Shown: positions 44,776-54,800 of the stretch, piece by piece
How positions within the stretch are numbered: the stretch's first letter is position 1
How the letters are laid out: every line of letters begins with the position of its first letter
Source: Myxococcus hansupus
Lineage (GTDB): Bacteria; Myxococcota; Myxococcia; Myxococcales; Myxococcaceae
Reading direction: 5' to 3'
DNA length: 64,000 nt
Assembly: GCF_000280925.3 (NCBI RefSeq)
Contig: NZ_CP012109.1
Span: forward strand, 3,306,501-3,370,500
Position numbers and translations under genes: made by a program
The notes under the pieces: model-generated
What the model was told of the DNA's origin: nothing
What the model saw: the letters and a program-made list of their open reading frames with translations, nothing else
The model's database searches: none

Positions 44776-47190
44776 CTACGCCCGCAGGGCCACCACCGTG
44801 ACGCCGTCGCCGCCTTCGTGGCCTTCGCCCGGGCGGTACATGCGGATGTAGGGCGAGGCGGACAGGTAGTCACGGATGGCCTGCTTCAGCGCCCCCGTGC
44901 CGTGGCCGTGGATGACGAGCGCGGCTTCCTCGCCGCTGCGCATGCCCCGGTCCAGGAAGGACTCCAGCTCCGCCAGCGCGTCGTCCGTGCGCATGCCGCG
45001 CACGTCGCAGCGGAAGTTCGTGGCCTCCACCTCCGCGGGCGCCGCCGAGGCCGCGCGCTTGAGGGAGGCTTCCTGCTTCTGCCGTTCCGGGAACTTCGCT
45101 TGCTGCGGCTTGCGCGTGCGCGCGCCCGACAGCTCCGAGATGGGCACGCGCATCTTCAGCGCGCCACCCGCGGACACCACCGCGTGGCTGTCCACCAGCT
45201 CCAGGATTTCGACGTCGCGGCTCAACCCCGAGTGGTGCACCCACGCGCCCACCTTCAGGTTCGCGGGCCCCGGTGCCTCCACCTGGAACAGCTCCGCCCT
45301 GGCGGCCAGGGCGCGCTTGTTCGCCTCGTCCGCGCGCTGCTGGAGCTGCTGCCGGGCCTCGGCCAGCGCCTTCTCGTTCTGCTCGGCGCGCAGCTTCGTC
45401 AGCAGCTTCTGCACCTCCGCCGCGGCGTGCTCGCTGGCCGAGTGCACGTCCTCGTTGAACTGCATCATCTTCGCGCGGCGCTCCCGCTCGAAGGTCTGCT
45501 TCTGCTTCTCCAGGTCGGCCCGGAGCGCCTCGGCCTCGTTCGTCGCCACGCGGGCGCGCTCCAGCTCCTCGGAGAGCTTGCGCCGCTCCTCCTCGGCCGC
45601 CGCCAGCGCCTTGCTCAGCGGGCCACCGGCGTTGACGGAGAGTTCACGGGCACGCTCGCACACGTTCGTGGGCAGGCCCACGCGCGCCGCCATTTCGATG
45701 GCCGACGACTGGCCCGAAGCACCCATCTGCAGCCGGTAGGTGGGGGCCATGCGCTTGGAGTCGAAGCCCACGCGCGCGTTGAGGAAGCGCGGGTCCATGT
45801 GGGCCAGGGCTTTGAGCTCCTCGAGGTGCGTGGTGACGAGCACCACCACGCCCTTGGACATCAGCTCCTCCAGCACGGCGATGGCGATGGCCGCGCCCTC
45901 GCGCGGGTCGGTGTCCGCGGCGATTTCGTCGATGAGGACCAGCGAGCCTTCGCCTACGGCCCCGATGATGTCGCGCAGCATCACCACGTGCGCGCTGAAC
46001 GTGGACAGGCCCTGTTCCAGGTCCTGCGCGTCGCCCACGGTGGAGTGGACGGAGCGGTACAGCGGCATCCGGGAGCCCTCCGCCACCGGAATGGGCAGCG
46101 CGGCGCGCAGCATCAGCGCGCAGAGGCCCACGCCCGTCAGCGTCACCGTCTTTCCGCCCGCGTTGGGGCCGGAGACGACCAGCGCCTTGGCGTCTCCCGA
46201 GAGCGTCACGTCGTTGGCGACGACCTCCGCGCCCTTGAGCACCAGCCGTGGGTGGCGCAACTGGCGGAGCTGCAGGTCCGCCACGTCAACGAACTCCGGC
46301 GTGTTCGCGCCCAGGTCGGAGGCGAGGATGGCCACCGACTCGACTTCGTCCAGCTCCGCGACGGCGTCGATGCCTTCGAGGATGCGGTCCGACTCGCCGC
46401 CCAACAGCTCACTGAGGGCCTGGAGCACCTTGCGCTCCTCCTCCGTGACTTCCGACTGGGCGATGGCCAGGTCGTTGCCCAGGCCCACCATGGCCTGCGG
46501 CTCCATGAAGAGCGTCTGGCCCGTCTGGCTGGCGTTGTGGACGATGCCGTCCACCTCCGAGCGGTAGTTGGACACCACCGGCACCACGTAGCGTCCGTTG
46601 CGGATCGAGTAGTAGTTCTCGCGGAGCTTGTTCGTGAAGGTCTCGTCGTGGAGCAGCTCGTCCAGACGGCTCTTGATGCGGCGGTGCAGGCCGCGCGCCC
46701 GGTCACGCGCCTCGCGGAGCTCGGGGCTGGCGCGGTCGGAAATCTCACCGTCCGGTTCGAAACACTGGTCGATGCGGCGCGCCATCGATTCCAGGGCGGG
46801 CATCCGGCGGGAGATTTCCACGAGCCGGGGGACGCGGGCCTTGCGCTCGTCCAGGGCCTCCCGGGTGCGCGCGAAGGCGAAGAGGAGCTGGGCCGCGTTG
46901 ATGAGCTGGCGGGGTTCCAGCATGCCGCCCTTGGCGGCGTGGCCCAGGGGCGTGCGCAGGTCCGTCACGCCGCCGAGGGGGAGGGAGAACTGCTCCTGGG
47001 AGAGGGCGCGGGCCTCGGTGACGAGGGCCAGGGCCTCCGTGACCTCCTCCGGCGTGTCGAGAAACGGCCGGGCGAGCACTCGCTCTCTGCCGGGCTCCGT
47101 CCTGCACCGTTGCGCCAGCGCGCGGAGCACGTCGGAGAAGCCAAGGTCTTCCAGCGTTCTTTGCGATATCTGCACAGTCATGGGTTTCAT
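44776..47190 (-). CDS. mutS2: Endonuclease MutS2
   Basis: DNA-binding ATPase of 804 aa that limits recombination and processes branched DNA or, in some bacteria, rescues collided ribosomes. The ATPase core has Walker A SGPNAGGKTVTL (about 341), Walker B LVLIDEIAADTDPREG and the conserved LVTTHLEELKALA. A long coiled coil follows (about residues 505-630). The C-terminal Smr nuclease domain has DVRGMRTDDALAELE and VIHGHGTGALK (about 760). The mismatch-recognition domain of MutS is absent, as expected for MutS2. The ATG at 47190 is chosen; ATG 47181 and TTG 47211 are alternatives and none has a clear ribosome site. It is divergent from the TPR gene at 47257. Confidence 0.95.
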   Translation of the reverse strand: MKPMTVQISQRTLEDLGFSDVLRALAQRCRTEPGRERVLARPFLDTPEEVTEALALVTEARALSQEQFSLPLGGVTDLRTPLGHAAKGGMLEPRQLINAAQLLFAFARTREALDERKARVPRLVEISRRMPALESMARRIDQCFEPDGEISDRASPELREARDRARGLHRRIKSRLDELLHDETFTNKLRENYYSIRNGRYVVPVVSNYRSEVDGIVHNASQTGQTLFMEPQAMVGLGNDLAIAQSEVTEEERKVLQALSELLGGESDRILEGIDAVAELDEVESVAILASDLGANTPEFVDVADLQLRQLRHPRLVLKGAEVVANDVTLSGDAKALVVSGPNAGGKTVTLTGVGLCALMLRAALPIPVAEGSRMPLYRSVHSTVGDAQDLEQGLSTFSAHVVMLRDIIGAVGEGSLVLIDEIAADTDPREGAAIAIAVLEELMSKGVVVLVTTHLEELKALAHMDPRFLNARVGFDSKRMAPTYRLQMGASGQSSAIEMAARVGLPTNVCERARELSVNAGGPLSKALAAAEEERRKLSEELERARVATNEAEALRADLEKQKQTFERERRAKMMQFNEDVHSASEHAAAEVQKLLTKLRAEQNEKALAEARQQLQQRADEANKRALAARAELFQVEAPGPANLKVGAWVHHSGLSRDVEILELVDSHAVVSAGGALKMRVPISELSGARTRKPQQAKFPERQKQEASLKRAASAAPAEVEATNFRCDVRGMRTDDALAELESFLDRGMRSGEEAALVIHGHGTGALKQAIRDYLSASPYIRMYRPGEGHEGGDGVTVVALRA

Positions 47191-47256
47191 GCGCGGCCGT
47201 TCGGCCGTCAAGAGGATCTATTGAGACGCCCCGCCTGGCTCTGCTATCAGCCGCAC

Positions 47257-47985
47257 ATGAGGTGGGTCATCCTGGTGGCCTTGGTGGCGGGCGCGGCGGA
47301 CGCGGCGGAGTCTTCCGCCCTGACGCGGGCCCCCGCGCGCCCCGTGATTTCACTGCCGGATGCCTTGTCCCTGGAGACGGAAGGGGACGATGCGGGCGCC
47401 ATCGCCGCGCTGGACGCCCTGATTGGCGCCCAGCCCGCCTGGGAGCTGCCCCGGTTGGAGATGGCCCGGCTCTTGTTGAAGACAGGGGGCGCGCTGGCGC
47501 GAGCCGAGGCCCACCTGGACGTCGCCCTCCAGCAAGCCCCTCATAATCCCCGCGCCTGGTACCTGCGGGGTTTGTTGTGGGAGGAGCGGGATGACCGCAG
47601 GCAGGCCGTGCAGGCGTACGAGCAGGCCGTGAAGCTGCGCGGCTCCTACGAGGACGCCCGCCTCCGGCTGGGGATGCTCTGGTTCGACCTGGGTGACACG
47701 CTCAAGTCGGAGATGCACTACCGCTACCTGTCACGCCTCAAGCCCGAGTGGGTGCAGGTGCGCCTCCTGCTCGCGGAGGTGCTGGAGAAGCAGGAGCGCC
47801 CCTTGGACGCGGAGAAGGAGCTGCTGGCCGCGCGCGACTACCAGCCGTCCAGCCCCCTGGTGCTCCGGCGGCTGGCGGATTTCTACGCGCGGACCGGGCG
47901 GCCCCAGCTCGCGGAGCGGGTGCGCAAGTCGATGGAAGCGCCACCGAAGAAGCGGATGCGCGAACTCAAACCATCACGTCGCTGA
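47257..47985 (+). CDS. Secreted TPR-repeat protein
   Basis: Protein of 242 aa beginning with a short signal peptide (MRWVILVALVAGAADAAESS), so probably periplasmic. Four or more tetratricopeptide units follow: EGDDAGAIAALDALIGAQP, ARAEAHLDVALQQAPHNPRA, DDRRQAVQAYEQAVKLRGS and RPLDAEKELLAARDYQPSSP, with the usual 34-residue spacing. The basic C terminus ends KPSRR. TPR proteins of this kind assemble envelope complexes; no specific partner is visible. It is transcribed toward the cyclase gene at 48054, with about 70 bp between them, so an operon is possible. The long open frame extending upstream of 47257 is an antisense shadow of mutS2. Confidence 0.85.
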   Translation: MRWVILVALVAGAADAAESSALTRAPARPVISLPDALSLETEGDDAGAIAALDALIGAQPAWELPRLEMARLLLKTGGALARAEAHLDVALQQAPHNPRAWYLRGLLWEERDDRRQAVQAYEQAVKLRGSYEDARLRLGMLWFDLGDTLKSEMHYRYLSRLKPEWVQVRLLLAEVLEKQERPLDAEKELLAARDYQPSSPLVLRRLADFYARTGRPQLAERVRKSMEAPPKKRMRELKPSRR

Positions 47986-48053
47986 CAGCGGGCGGGCTCT
48001 GGGAACGCGGTTGCGATTGCACCTCGGGCAGTGGCGCATACACTGCGCGGGCT

Positions 48054-49340
48054 TTGAAGACCGCCAACCTCGCCATCGTCTTCACCGACATCAAGGGCTT
48101 CACGGAGCGGACCAGCCGGCAGACGCTGGAGGAGAACCAGCGCCTGCTCCAGGTCCACGGTGCCCTGCTGTCGCCGCTGTTCAAGGCGTTTGGTGGGCGC
48201 ATCGTCAAGTCCATCGGTGACGCGTTCCTCGTCACCTTCGAGTCGCCCACCCAGGCGGTGCTCAGTGGCATCGCCATCCAGGACCGGCTGTGGCACCACA
48301 ACCGGACGATGGAGGAGGCGGAGCAGATTCACGTCCGCGTGGCCATCAACGTGGGTGAGGTCCGGCTGGACGGCAACGACATCTTCGGTGAGCCCGTCAA
48401 CATCGCCGCCCGGGTGGAGGGCATCGCCGAGGCGGGCGAGGTGTACTTCACCGAGGCCGTCTACCTGGCGATGAACAAGGCCGAGGTTCCGTCGAAGGAA
48501 GTGGGCGCCTACGAGTTGAAGGGCATCCCCGGGAAGATTCGCGTCTTCCACGTGCCCCGCGCGCCGTACCGCGTGGAGGCCCCCGCCGCCAGCGCCATCG
48601 CCGAGGCGCCGGGCGCGGAGTCGGTGCCGCCCTTCGGCAACCTGGCCCTGGCGCGCGTGGCGGCGGAGGCGTCATCTCAGTCGCAGCCGGTGGACCTGTC
48701 CGGGCTGGGCCAGCGCGCGGCGGCGGGCGCCACGGTGCTGGGGCAGCAGGCCGCGGTGCTCGGGCGTCAGGCTCGCACCGTGGGGGGCTCGCTCTTTTCG
48801 CGCGCCATGGTGGCCCTGCCGGAGCCCGTGGCGAAGAACCGGGTGGCGTTGGGCGCGGGGGCGGTGCTCCTGTTGGTGGGCATCCTGGCGCTGTCTTTCA
48901 GCGGTGATTCGACCCTGCGCGCCATCAGCGCGGTGGAGCGGGCACCGGAGGACGAGCGGGCGGCGCTGGCGAAGGACGTTCGGGCCGTCATCCTGCGGGA
49001 GGAGGACTCCGGACGGCGTCACTTCCTCCTGGGCCGCCTGACGGAGGCGACGGGCAAGCCGGACGAAGCCTTGAAGAGTTACGCCCTGGCCGTGAAGGCG
49101 GGCAGTGCCGACGCGGAGAAGCGCGTCGTCGACCTGTTCGAGCATGCGCGGTGCGACGTGCGCTCGGACGCCGCGTCCACCGCGGGCAAGCTCCAGTTGA
49201 AGCGGGCGGTGCGCGCGCTGGAGCGGTTGAAGTCGGACGGCGGCCCTGACGACGGTTCTCGGACAGGGCTCTTCGGGCTGTCGAAGTGCGACTCCAAGGT
49301 GGCCGCGGAGAGCGCGCTCAAGAGCTTCAAGGACCGTTGA
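48054..49340 (+). CDS. Adenylate/guanylate cyclase with a C-terminal membrane anchor
   Basis: Class III nucleotide cyclase of 428 aa that makes cAMP or cGMP. The start is probably a TTG at 48054, directly before KTANLAIVFTDIKGFTERTS; the only upstream in-frame alternatives lie in non-family sequence. The catalytic domain (residues 1 to about 175) has the two metal Asp residues in VFTDIKGF and KSIGDAFLVTF, and FGEPVNIAARVEGIAEAGEV near the transition-state residues. A Pro/Ala-rich linker leads to one membrane helix (ALGAGAVLLLVGILALSFS, about 262-281), followed by about 145 residues with TPR-like helices. Having the anchor after the catalytic domain is unusual. Signals and targets are unknown. 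Confidence 0.85.
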   Translation: MKTANLAIVFTDIKGFTERTSRQTLEENQRLLQVHGALLSPLFKAFGGRIVKSIGDAFLVTFESPTQAVLSGIAIQDRLWHHNRTMEEAEQIHVRVAINVGEVRLDGNDIFGEPVNIAARVEGIAEAGEVYFTEAVYLAMNKAEVPSKEVGAYELKGIPGKIRVFHVPRAPYRVEAPAASAIAEAPGAESVPPFGNLALARVAAEASSQSQPVDLSGLGQRAAAGATVLGQQAAVLGRQARTVGGSLFSRAMVALPEPVAKNRVALGAGAVLLLVGILALSFSGDSTLRAISAVERAPEDERAALAKDVRAVILREEDSGRRHFLLGRLTEATGKPDEALKSYALAVKAGSADAEKRVVDLFEHARCDVRSDAASTAGKLQLKRAVRALERLKSDGGPDDGSRTGLFGLSKCDSKVAAESALKSFKDR

Positions 49341-49378
49341 CGTTCAGGCCCTCGGGGCCGGTTGAGGAAGGGAAGGCC

Positions 49379-50560
49379 GTGACGAAGGTGAAGACGGGAC
49401 TGGACGTGTGGGTCGAGCAGGGCTTCTCCTCGCTGAAGGGCAAGCGCGTGGGCGCCATCGTGAATCCCACCAGCGTGGACTCGCGCTTCCGCCACCTGGC
49501 GGACCTGCTGGCCGGCGCGGAGGGCGTCACGCTGGCGGCGCTCTTCGGTCCGGAGCACGGCATCCGCGGTGAGGCGCAGTACATGGTCGCCGTGGACGAG
49601 GCGAAGGACCGCCGCACGGGCGTGCCGGTGTTCAGCCTCTACGGCTCCACCTTCGAGTCGCTGTCGCCGCGCCAGGAGTCGCTCCAGGGGCTGGAGGCGC
49701 TCGTCTTCGACATCCAGGACGTGGGCAGCCGCTACTACACCTACGTCTACACCATGGCGCTGGCCATGAAGGCCGCGGCCCAGGCGCGCGTGCCCTTCTA
49801 CGTGCTGGACCGGCCCAACCCGCTCAACGGCGCGGCCCTGGAAGGCAACCTGGTGGGGGAGGGGTTCCGCTCCTTCGTGGGGTTGTACGCGCTGCCCAAC
49901 CGCCACGGCATGACGGCGGGCGAGCTGGCCCGTCTGTTCAACGCGCAGGAGGGCTTCGGCTGCGAGCTGACGGTGGTGCCGTGCGAGGGCTGGCGCCGGG
50001 GCCAGTTCTGGGACGAGACGGGGCTGCCGTTCATCTCCCCGTCACCGAACATGCCCACGCCGGACACCGCGCTGGTGTACCCGGGCATGTGCCTGGGCGA
50101 GGGCACCAATGTCTCCGAGGGCCGTGGCACCTGCCGGCCCTTCGAGCAGTTCGGCGCGCCATGGGTGGACACGGACGCGCTGCTCGCGCGGCTGGCGAAG
50201 GAGGACCTCCCAGGGGTGGCGTTCCGGGCCGTGGGCTTCACGCCCACGTTCGACAAGTACACGGGCCAGTCCTGCAACGGCGCCTTCATCCACGTGACGG
50301 ACCGGCGGGTGTTCCAGCCGCTGCGCACCGGCGTCGCCATCTTCCAGGCGCTGCATGACATCGGGCCCGGGCAGTTCGGCTGGCGCGCGGACGCGTACGA
50401 GTTCGTCGAGGACGTTCCCGCCTTCGACCTGCTCTGTGGGACGGACCAGGTCCGCCGGGGCATCGAGGCGGGGTGGCCGTTGGACAGGCTGCTGGAGGGT
50501 TTCTCCGCGCAGACGGAAATGTTCGCGCGGCAGAGGACGCCCTACCTGCTATACGCTTGA
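49379..50560 (+). CDS. DUF1343 / NamZ-type exo-N-acetylmuramidase-like protein
   Basis: Protein of 393 aa from a GTG at 49379 with GGAAGGGAAGG upstream. It matches the DUF1343 family, whose studied member NamZ removes terminal N-acetylmuramic acid from peptidoglycan fragments during cell wall recycling. Family landmarks are FGPEHGIRGEAQ near the N terminus, VFDIQDVGSRYYTY, VLDRPNPL, and SEGRGTCRPFEQFGAPW. No signal peptide is visible from this start, suggesting a cytoplasmic location. It is followed after 3 bp by the metallophosphoesterase-like gene and then the NadD-like gene, all on the plus strand, so a three-gene operon is likely. Confidence 0.88.
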   Translation: MTKVKTGLDVWVEQGFSSLKGKRVGAIVNPTSVDSRFRHLADLLAGAEGVTLAALFGPEHGIRGEAQYMVAVDEAKDRRTGVPVFSLYGSTFESLSPRQESLQGLEALVFDIQDVGSRYYTYVYTMALAMKAAAQARVPFYVLDRPNPLNGAALEGNLVGEGFRSFVGLYALPNRHGMTAGELARLFNAQEGFGCELTVVPCEGWRRGQFWDETGLPFISPSPNMPTPDTALVYPGMCLGEGTNVSEGRGTCRPFEQFGAPWVDTDALLARLAKEDLPGVAFRAVGFTPTFDKYTGQSCNGAFIHVTDRRVFQPLRTGVAIFQALHDIGPGQFGWRADAYEFVEDVPAFDLLCGTDQVRRGIEAGWPLDRLLEGFSAQTEMFARQRTPYLLYA

Positions 50561-50563
50561 GCG

Positions 50564-51235
50564 GTGATTGGCGTCTTCTCCGACAGTCATGGGGATCTCG
50601 AAGCCTTCGACGCGGCCTATGAGCTGCTGCGCTCCAAGGGGGCGCGGCGCTTTTTGTTCACGGGCGCGCGCTACACGGACCTGGATGAATGGGTCCTGTG
50701 GCGGCGCCAGAAGAGCCGGGGCGGGCGGGAGTACTCGGACGCGGATTTTCTCGCGGACGTGACGAGCTGGCTCGGGAGCCAGGATGCGCTCCCGCGGACG
50801 CCGTCACGCGCGGAGGCCCCGACGGATGTGTCGTCCGAGGACGACCGGCGGCTCGTCATGGAGCGCTTCGTCCGGGTGCCCGAGCGCGAGTCGCTCCAGT
50901 TCCGGGACCCCTCCATCAACAACAAGGCCATGGACCTGGTCGGGGACACGCTGTGCTGCGTGGTCCACGACAAGAACGACCTCACGCGCGATGACCTGCT
51001 CAACGCGCTGGTCTTCGTCCACGGCAAGGAGCCGGAGCCCAAGGTGGTTCAGATCGGGCCGCGCTTCTTCCTCACGCCGGGACGGCTGACAGGCGCTGCC
51101 GAGCAGACCTGCGCGCTGCTGGAGAAGGTGGACCGGAACCTGCGCTTCTCCGCCTTCCGGCTGGACGGGCACGTGGTGCTGGAGCCCCAGACGGTGGTGC
51201 TGGAGAAGAAGTCCCCGAAGTTGTCCCTCAAGTGA
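50564..51235 (+). CDS. Degenerate metallophosphoesterase-like protein
   Basis: Protein of 223 aa starting at a GTG 3 bp after the NamZ-like gene. The first residues IGVFSDSHGDLEAFDAAYELL match the D-x-H metal motif and first helix of YfcE/MJ0936-type calcineurin-like phosphoesterases. The next expected motif (GD near FLFTG) is replaced by FTGARYTDLDEWV, and the usual GNHE is absent. The family GHTH-type histidines are also not evident, although HGKEPEPKVVQIGPRFFLTPG resembles the closing strands of the fold. It may have lost catalysis or use a rearranged site. Function is unknown. Confidence 0.65.
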   Translation: MIGVFSDSHGDLEAFDAAYELLRSKGARRFLFTGARYTDLDEWVLWRRQKSRGGREYSDADFLADVTSWLGSQDALPRTPSRAEAPTDVSSEDDRRLVMERFVRVPERESLQFRDPSINNKAMDLVGDTLCCVVHDKNDLTRDDLLNALVFVHGKEPEPKVVQIGPRFFLTPGRLTGAAEQTCALLEKVDRNLRFSAFRLDGHVVLEPQTVVLEKKSPKLSLK

Positions 51236-51248
51236 CGTGAGGCCCGCC

Positions 51249-51809
51249 GTGCAGGTCGCGATCCTCGGAGGCTCGTTCAACCCGCCGCACGTGGGCCACC
51301 TCATGGCCGCGACCTACGTCCACGCGACGCAGGGCGTGGACGAGGTCTGGTTGATGCCGTCCTGGCAGCACCCGTTCGGCAAGCAGATGGAGCCCTTCGA
51401 GCACCGCGTCGCCATGTGTGACGCGCTCTGCGCCGAGACGTCGGGCTGGCTGAAGACGAGCCTCGTCGAGCAGGAGCCAGGGCTTTCGGGGCGCACGGTG
51501 GACACGTTGACGCTGCTGGTGGACCGGCATCCCGACATCCGGTGGTCCATCATCATCGGGAGCGACATCCTGCGGGATTTGCCGCACTGGAAGGACTTCC
51601 ACCGCATCGAGGAGCTGTCGCGGGTCATCGTGCTCAACCGCGCGGGCTACCCGGCGCCCAGCACCGTGGGCCCGCCGTTGGCCGAGGTGTCCTCGACGTT
51701 GATTCGCGACCTGCTGGCGCGAGGTGAGGCGCCCGCGGAGCTGGTGCCCGCGCGGGCCATCGCCTATGCGCGCGAGCACGGCCTGTATGGCCTGAAGCCC
51801 GCGCCCTGA
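51249..51809 (+). CDS. NadD-like nicotinate-nucleotide adenylyltransferase
   Basis: Protein of 186 aa of the nucleotidyltransferase superfamily that in NAD synthesis joins NaMN and ATP. The ATP motif GGSFNPPHVGHLMAA is at the N terminus and the second motif VSSTLIRDLLARGE near the C terminus. Other family features are WLMPSWQHPFGKQ and SIIIGSDILRDLPHWKDF. I prefer the GTG at 51249, which has GAGG six bases upstream, over the GTG at 51237. The length fits NadD, but NadD-like paralogues with other pyridine or small-molecule substrates exist, so the exact reaction is not certain. It is the last gene of a likely operon and is followed by a hairpin. Confidence 0.85.
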   Translation: MQVAILGGSFNPPHVGHLMAATYVHATQGVDEVWLMPSWQHPFGKQMEPFEHRVAMCDALCAETSGWLKTSLVEQEPGLSGRTVDTLTLLVDRHPDIRWSIIIGSDILRDLPHWKDFHRIEELSRVIVLNRAGYPAPSTVGPPLAEVSSTLIRDLLARGEAPAELVPARAIAYAREHGLYGLKPAP

Positions 51810-51812
51810 CGC

Positions 51813-51833
51813 CTGGGCCTGTTACAGGCCCAG
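51813..51833. terminator. Hairpin terminator whose loop is a stop codon
   Basis: CTGGGCCTG (51813-51821) and CAGGCCCAG (51825-51833) form a perfect 9-bp stem around the loop TTA, which is the TAA stop of the minus-strand gene. It lies 4 bp after the nadD-like stop. Confidence 0.6.
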
Positions 51834-54800
51834 CCCGACGAGGTGCAGGTGGTCCAGGCCGCGTTCGAATCGGTACGCGTATTGGTAGTAGAGCGACACC
51901 GGCACGGACTGCCCGAAGGTGAGCCGGAGCGACGCCGAGCCTCCGACGGCCGCGTAGTTGGCCCGGTTGTCCGTGCGGGCCAGGGCCCCGAAGGCGTCGA
52001 AGCCGATGTCCCGGACGAAGAGCGACGGGAAGAGCCAGAGGGTGGAGGCCCAGCCGTAGTCGATGGGCACTCGGTATTGGTACGAGGCGGAGCCGATGAG
52101 CGCGTTGCGTGCGCGAATCTCCAGGTCCTCGTAGCCGCGCAGGTACTCGCTGAAGGCGATGCCGGGCTGGAGCAGCAAGGGCAGGGGCTCGGTCTGCTGG
52201 CTGGGGCGGCTGCTGTACCAAGTCTGGCCCGCGGTCAGCCCGCCCACCTGGAGCAGCCCGGAGGTCGCGCCCGGTAGGAAACGGCCCACGGCGGAGAGCC
52301 GGAAGTTGTCGCGCCCCGTGAAGGGCAGGCCCCCGAAGAAGCCGTCCATGCCCAGGCGCAGGTCGGCGATGGTCGAGTCGCGGAGGAACGCGCCGGGGTA
52401 CACGCCCACGGCACCGGTGATGCCCAGGCCGCGCTGCGTGCTGCCGTACGAGGTGGAGTCTCCGGCGAAGTACGAGGCGGAGATTTCCGGGCCGATGATG
52501 CGCGTTTCGAGCGCGGGGAAGCGGTCCGTGGCGTCGTACTTCCGGTTCAGCGCGAGCACGCCGAACGTTACCGGCGTGGTCCAGAATGTCCGCGACGCGA
52601 ATGCCGTGGCTTGGAGGTCGGTGCGCTCGTTCTGGCGGATGCGTGCGCCGGAGACCTGGATGTACCAGGGCGCGAGGCTCGCGTTGCCGTAGGCCAGCGT
52701 GAGGCTTGGGGCGTCGTCTCTCGAATCGAAGGTGAGCAGCAGGGAATAGGCGTGGCGACCGAGCCGGTCCTGTCCCGCGAGGGCCAGGCCGCCCATGGCG
52801 TACGTCTCATCCGTGTTGTCGGGATTGGCCGCCGCGTACAGGTACGGCAGGCGGAACTCGGGGATGAAGAAGCGCTCCAGCGGCGAGTACGGCTCGTCCG
52901 ACAGGATGACGAGCTCGGCGCCCGGGTCAGGGGGCGCGATGACGGGCGTATCCAGGCCGGACAGCGCGGTGGGTGCGTCGTTGCTGGTGGGGGTGGGCGC
53001 TTCGGTGCCGACGGAGGTGGGCTGCGCTTCGTCTGTGGCGTTTGGAGGCTGCGGGGGCTCCGTGGCGGCCGAATCGGTTTGGCCAGGCAGGGGCGACGCC
53101 ACCTCCGGCGCGGGCGTCGGGGTCAGAGGGCTCTGTGCCACAGCCGTCGGAGCCGTCTCGGGCGACCCGTTGGGGGCCGTGGGGAAGGCGACGAACGGCT
53201 GGTCCGGTTCCACGGGAGTCGCGGCGGTCGGAGGCGCATCCGCGTTGTGCTCCCCACCAGGCGCCAGCGACGTGGCTCCGGAGGTCAGGCCAGGGGGCGT
53301 GCCGGGTGGGGCCGCTTCATCGGGAATGGCCTCTCCATCGACCGGCGTCGTGGCCGCAGCGATGGACTCAGGCGCACCGGGCTCGCTCTGCGCGATGGGC
53401 GCGGTGTCCCGTGTTGGCACCGGACCTTCCAACGACGCGGCAGCCCCTGCGACCTCCTCGGCGGCAATCGGCACGATGGGCGCCCGGTCGATGCTGAAGT
53501 CGAGCCCATCGCGGTTGAGGAACACGATCTGGTCCGTACCCACCGGATGCGCGTCCATCACCAGGTGCGGCGCGTCGGTGATGCGGACCACCTCGCGCGT
53601 AGGCACCGTCAGCAGGTGGGCCTGCAGTCGGCCCTCGTGCTTGCGGAGGAACACGAGGCGTTCCTCGTCCAACCAATGCGGCGAGTAGTTGAACTGCCCA
53701 TCCCGCGTCAGCCAGCGCAGGCTGCCGTCCGCTTCGCGAAGCACCAGGTCCCAGCCCGAACCCGCCGAGATGGGGAACACCACCCGGACACCATCCGGCG
53801 CGACCGCCGGTGGACCCACGGAGGTGCTCGCTGCGAACGCGGTCAGCGCCTCACGTGCCCCCGTCTCAAGATTGAGCCGCACCACGTTCGCCGAGTCGCC
53901 TTCAACCTGGACATAGACGTACCCCGTCTCATCCGGAGTGACGCTGCCGCCCATCCCCTCCACGTCATCCCAGAGGCGGACCACGTCACCGTTGCGCGCG
54001 TCCACCTTCCACAGCCGGGCCGTGTAGCCACCCTCCGAGTTCAGGTCCGCCATCACCAGGTACAGCCAAGCGCCATCTCGGCTGAACGACATGCCGCTGA
54101 CGAGCGTCGGAGCGCCCAGCACCCAGCGGCGCAAGGGCACCAGCTCCACCAGGGGACGCTCGAAGCGCACACGGCCATCCGCCTCCAGCACGGTGAGCCG
54201 GGAGTAGCGCTCCCGTCCCACGCCCACCGTCGCGCTGACGCCGCTGCCCGCATGCGTCGCCAACCGAGAGAAGTAGCCCGCGTCCGGGACCCAGGTGTGT
54301 TGCGACGCCGGCCGCTGGCGCACGCTCAGCTCGCGGCGGAGGGCCTGCGTGTACTCCTGGAACAGGTCCCCGATGTCCCGCCCGTACACGCGCTTGAAGC
54401 GCAGCGTCACGGCGATGGGCGGCACGAACGAGCCGCCCTGTTCATCCACCAGCTTCCACAGCTTGGGCTCGCCGTACGTCTTCGCGAGGTACTCCACGAA
54501 GTGCATGCCCGTCATGTAGTTGCCGCCGAAGGGGTCCAGTGCCCGCTGCTCGGGCGACAGGTAGCCGGGGTTCAGCCGGCCTTCCTTGACCTGCACCACG
54601 GAGTCGAACCAGCCGCGCCAAATGGGGCTGTGGGGCCGCCCGGCGTCCTTCTCGAACTGGCCCTCGTAGTAGGTGGCCAGGCCCTCCAGGAACCACGACT
54701 CCGTGTAGGAGTTGGGCTGGAACAGGCCGCCGGTGAGCAGGTTGAGGAAGCCCCAGACGCCGTCCGTCTGCTGGAGCTGCACGTAGTGGACGGCCTCGTG

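Noticed and set aside
44752-47256. Long plus-strand open frame running into the TPR gene.
   Set aside because: The part before 47257 is antisense to mutS2 and has no recognisable protein features; the real TPR gene starts at a signal peptide at 47257.
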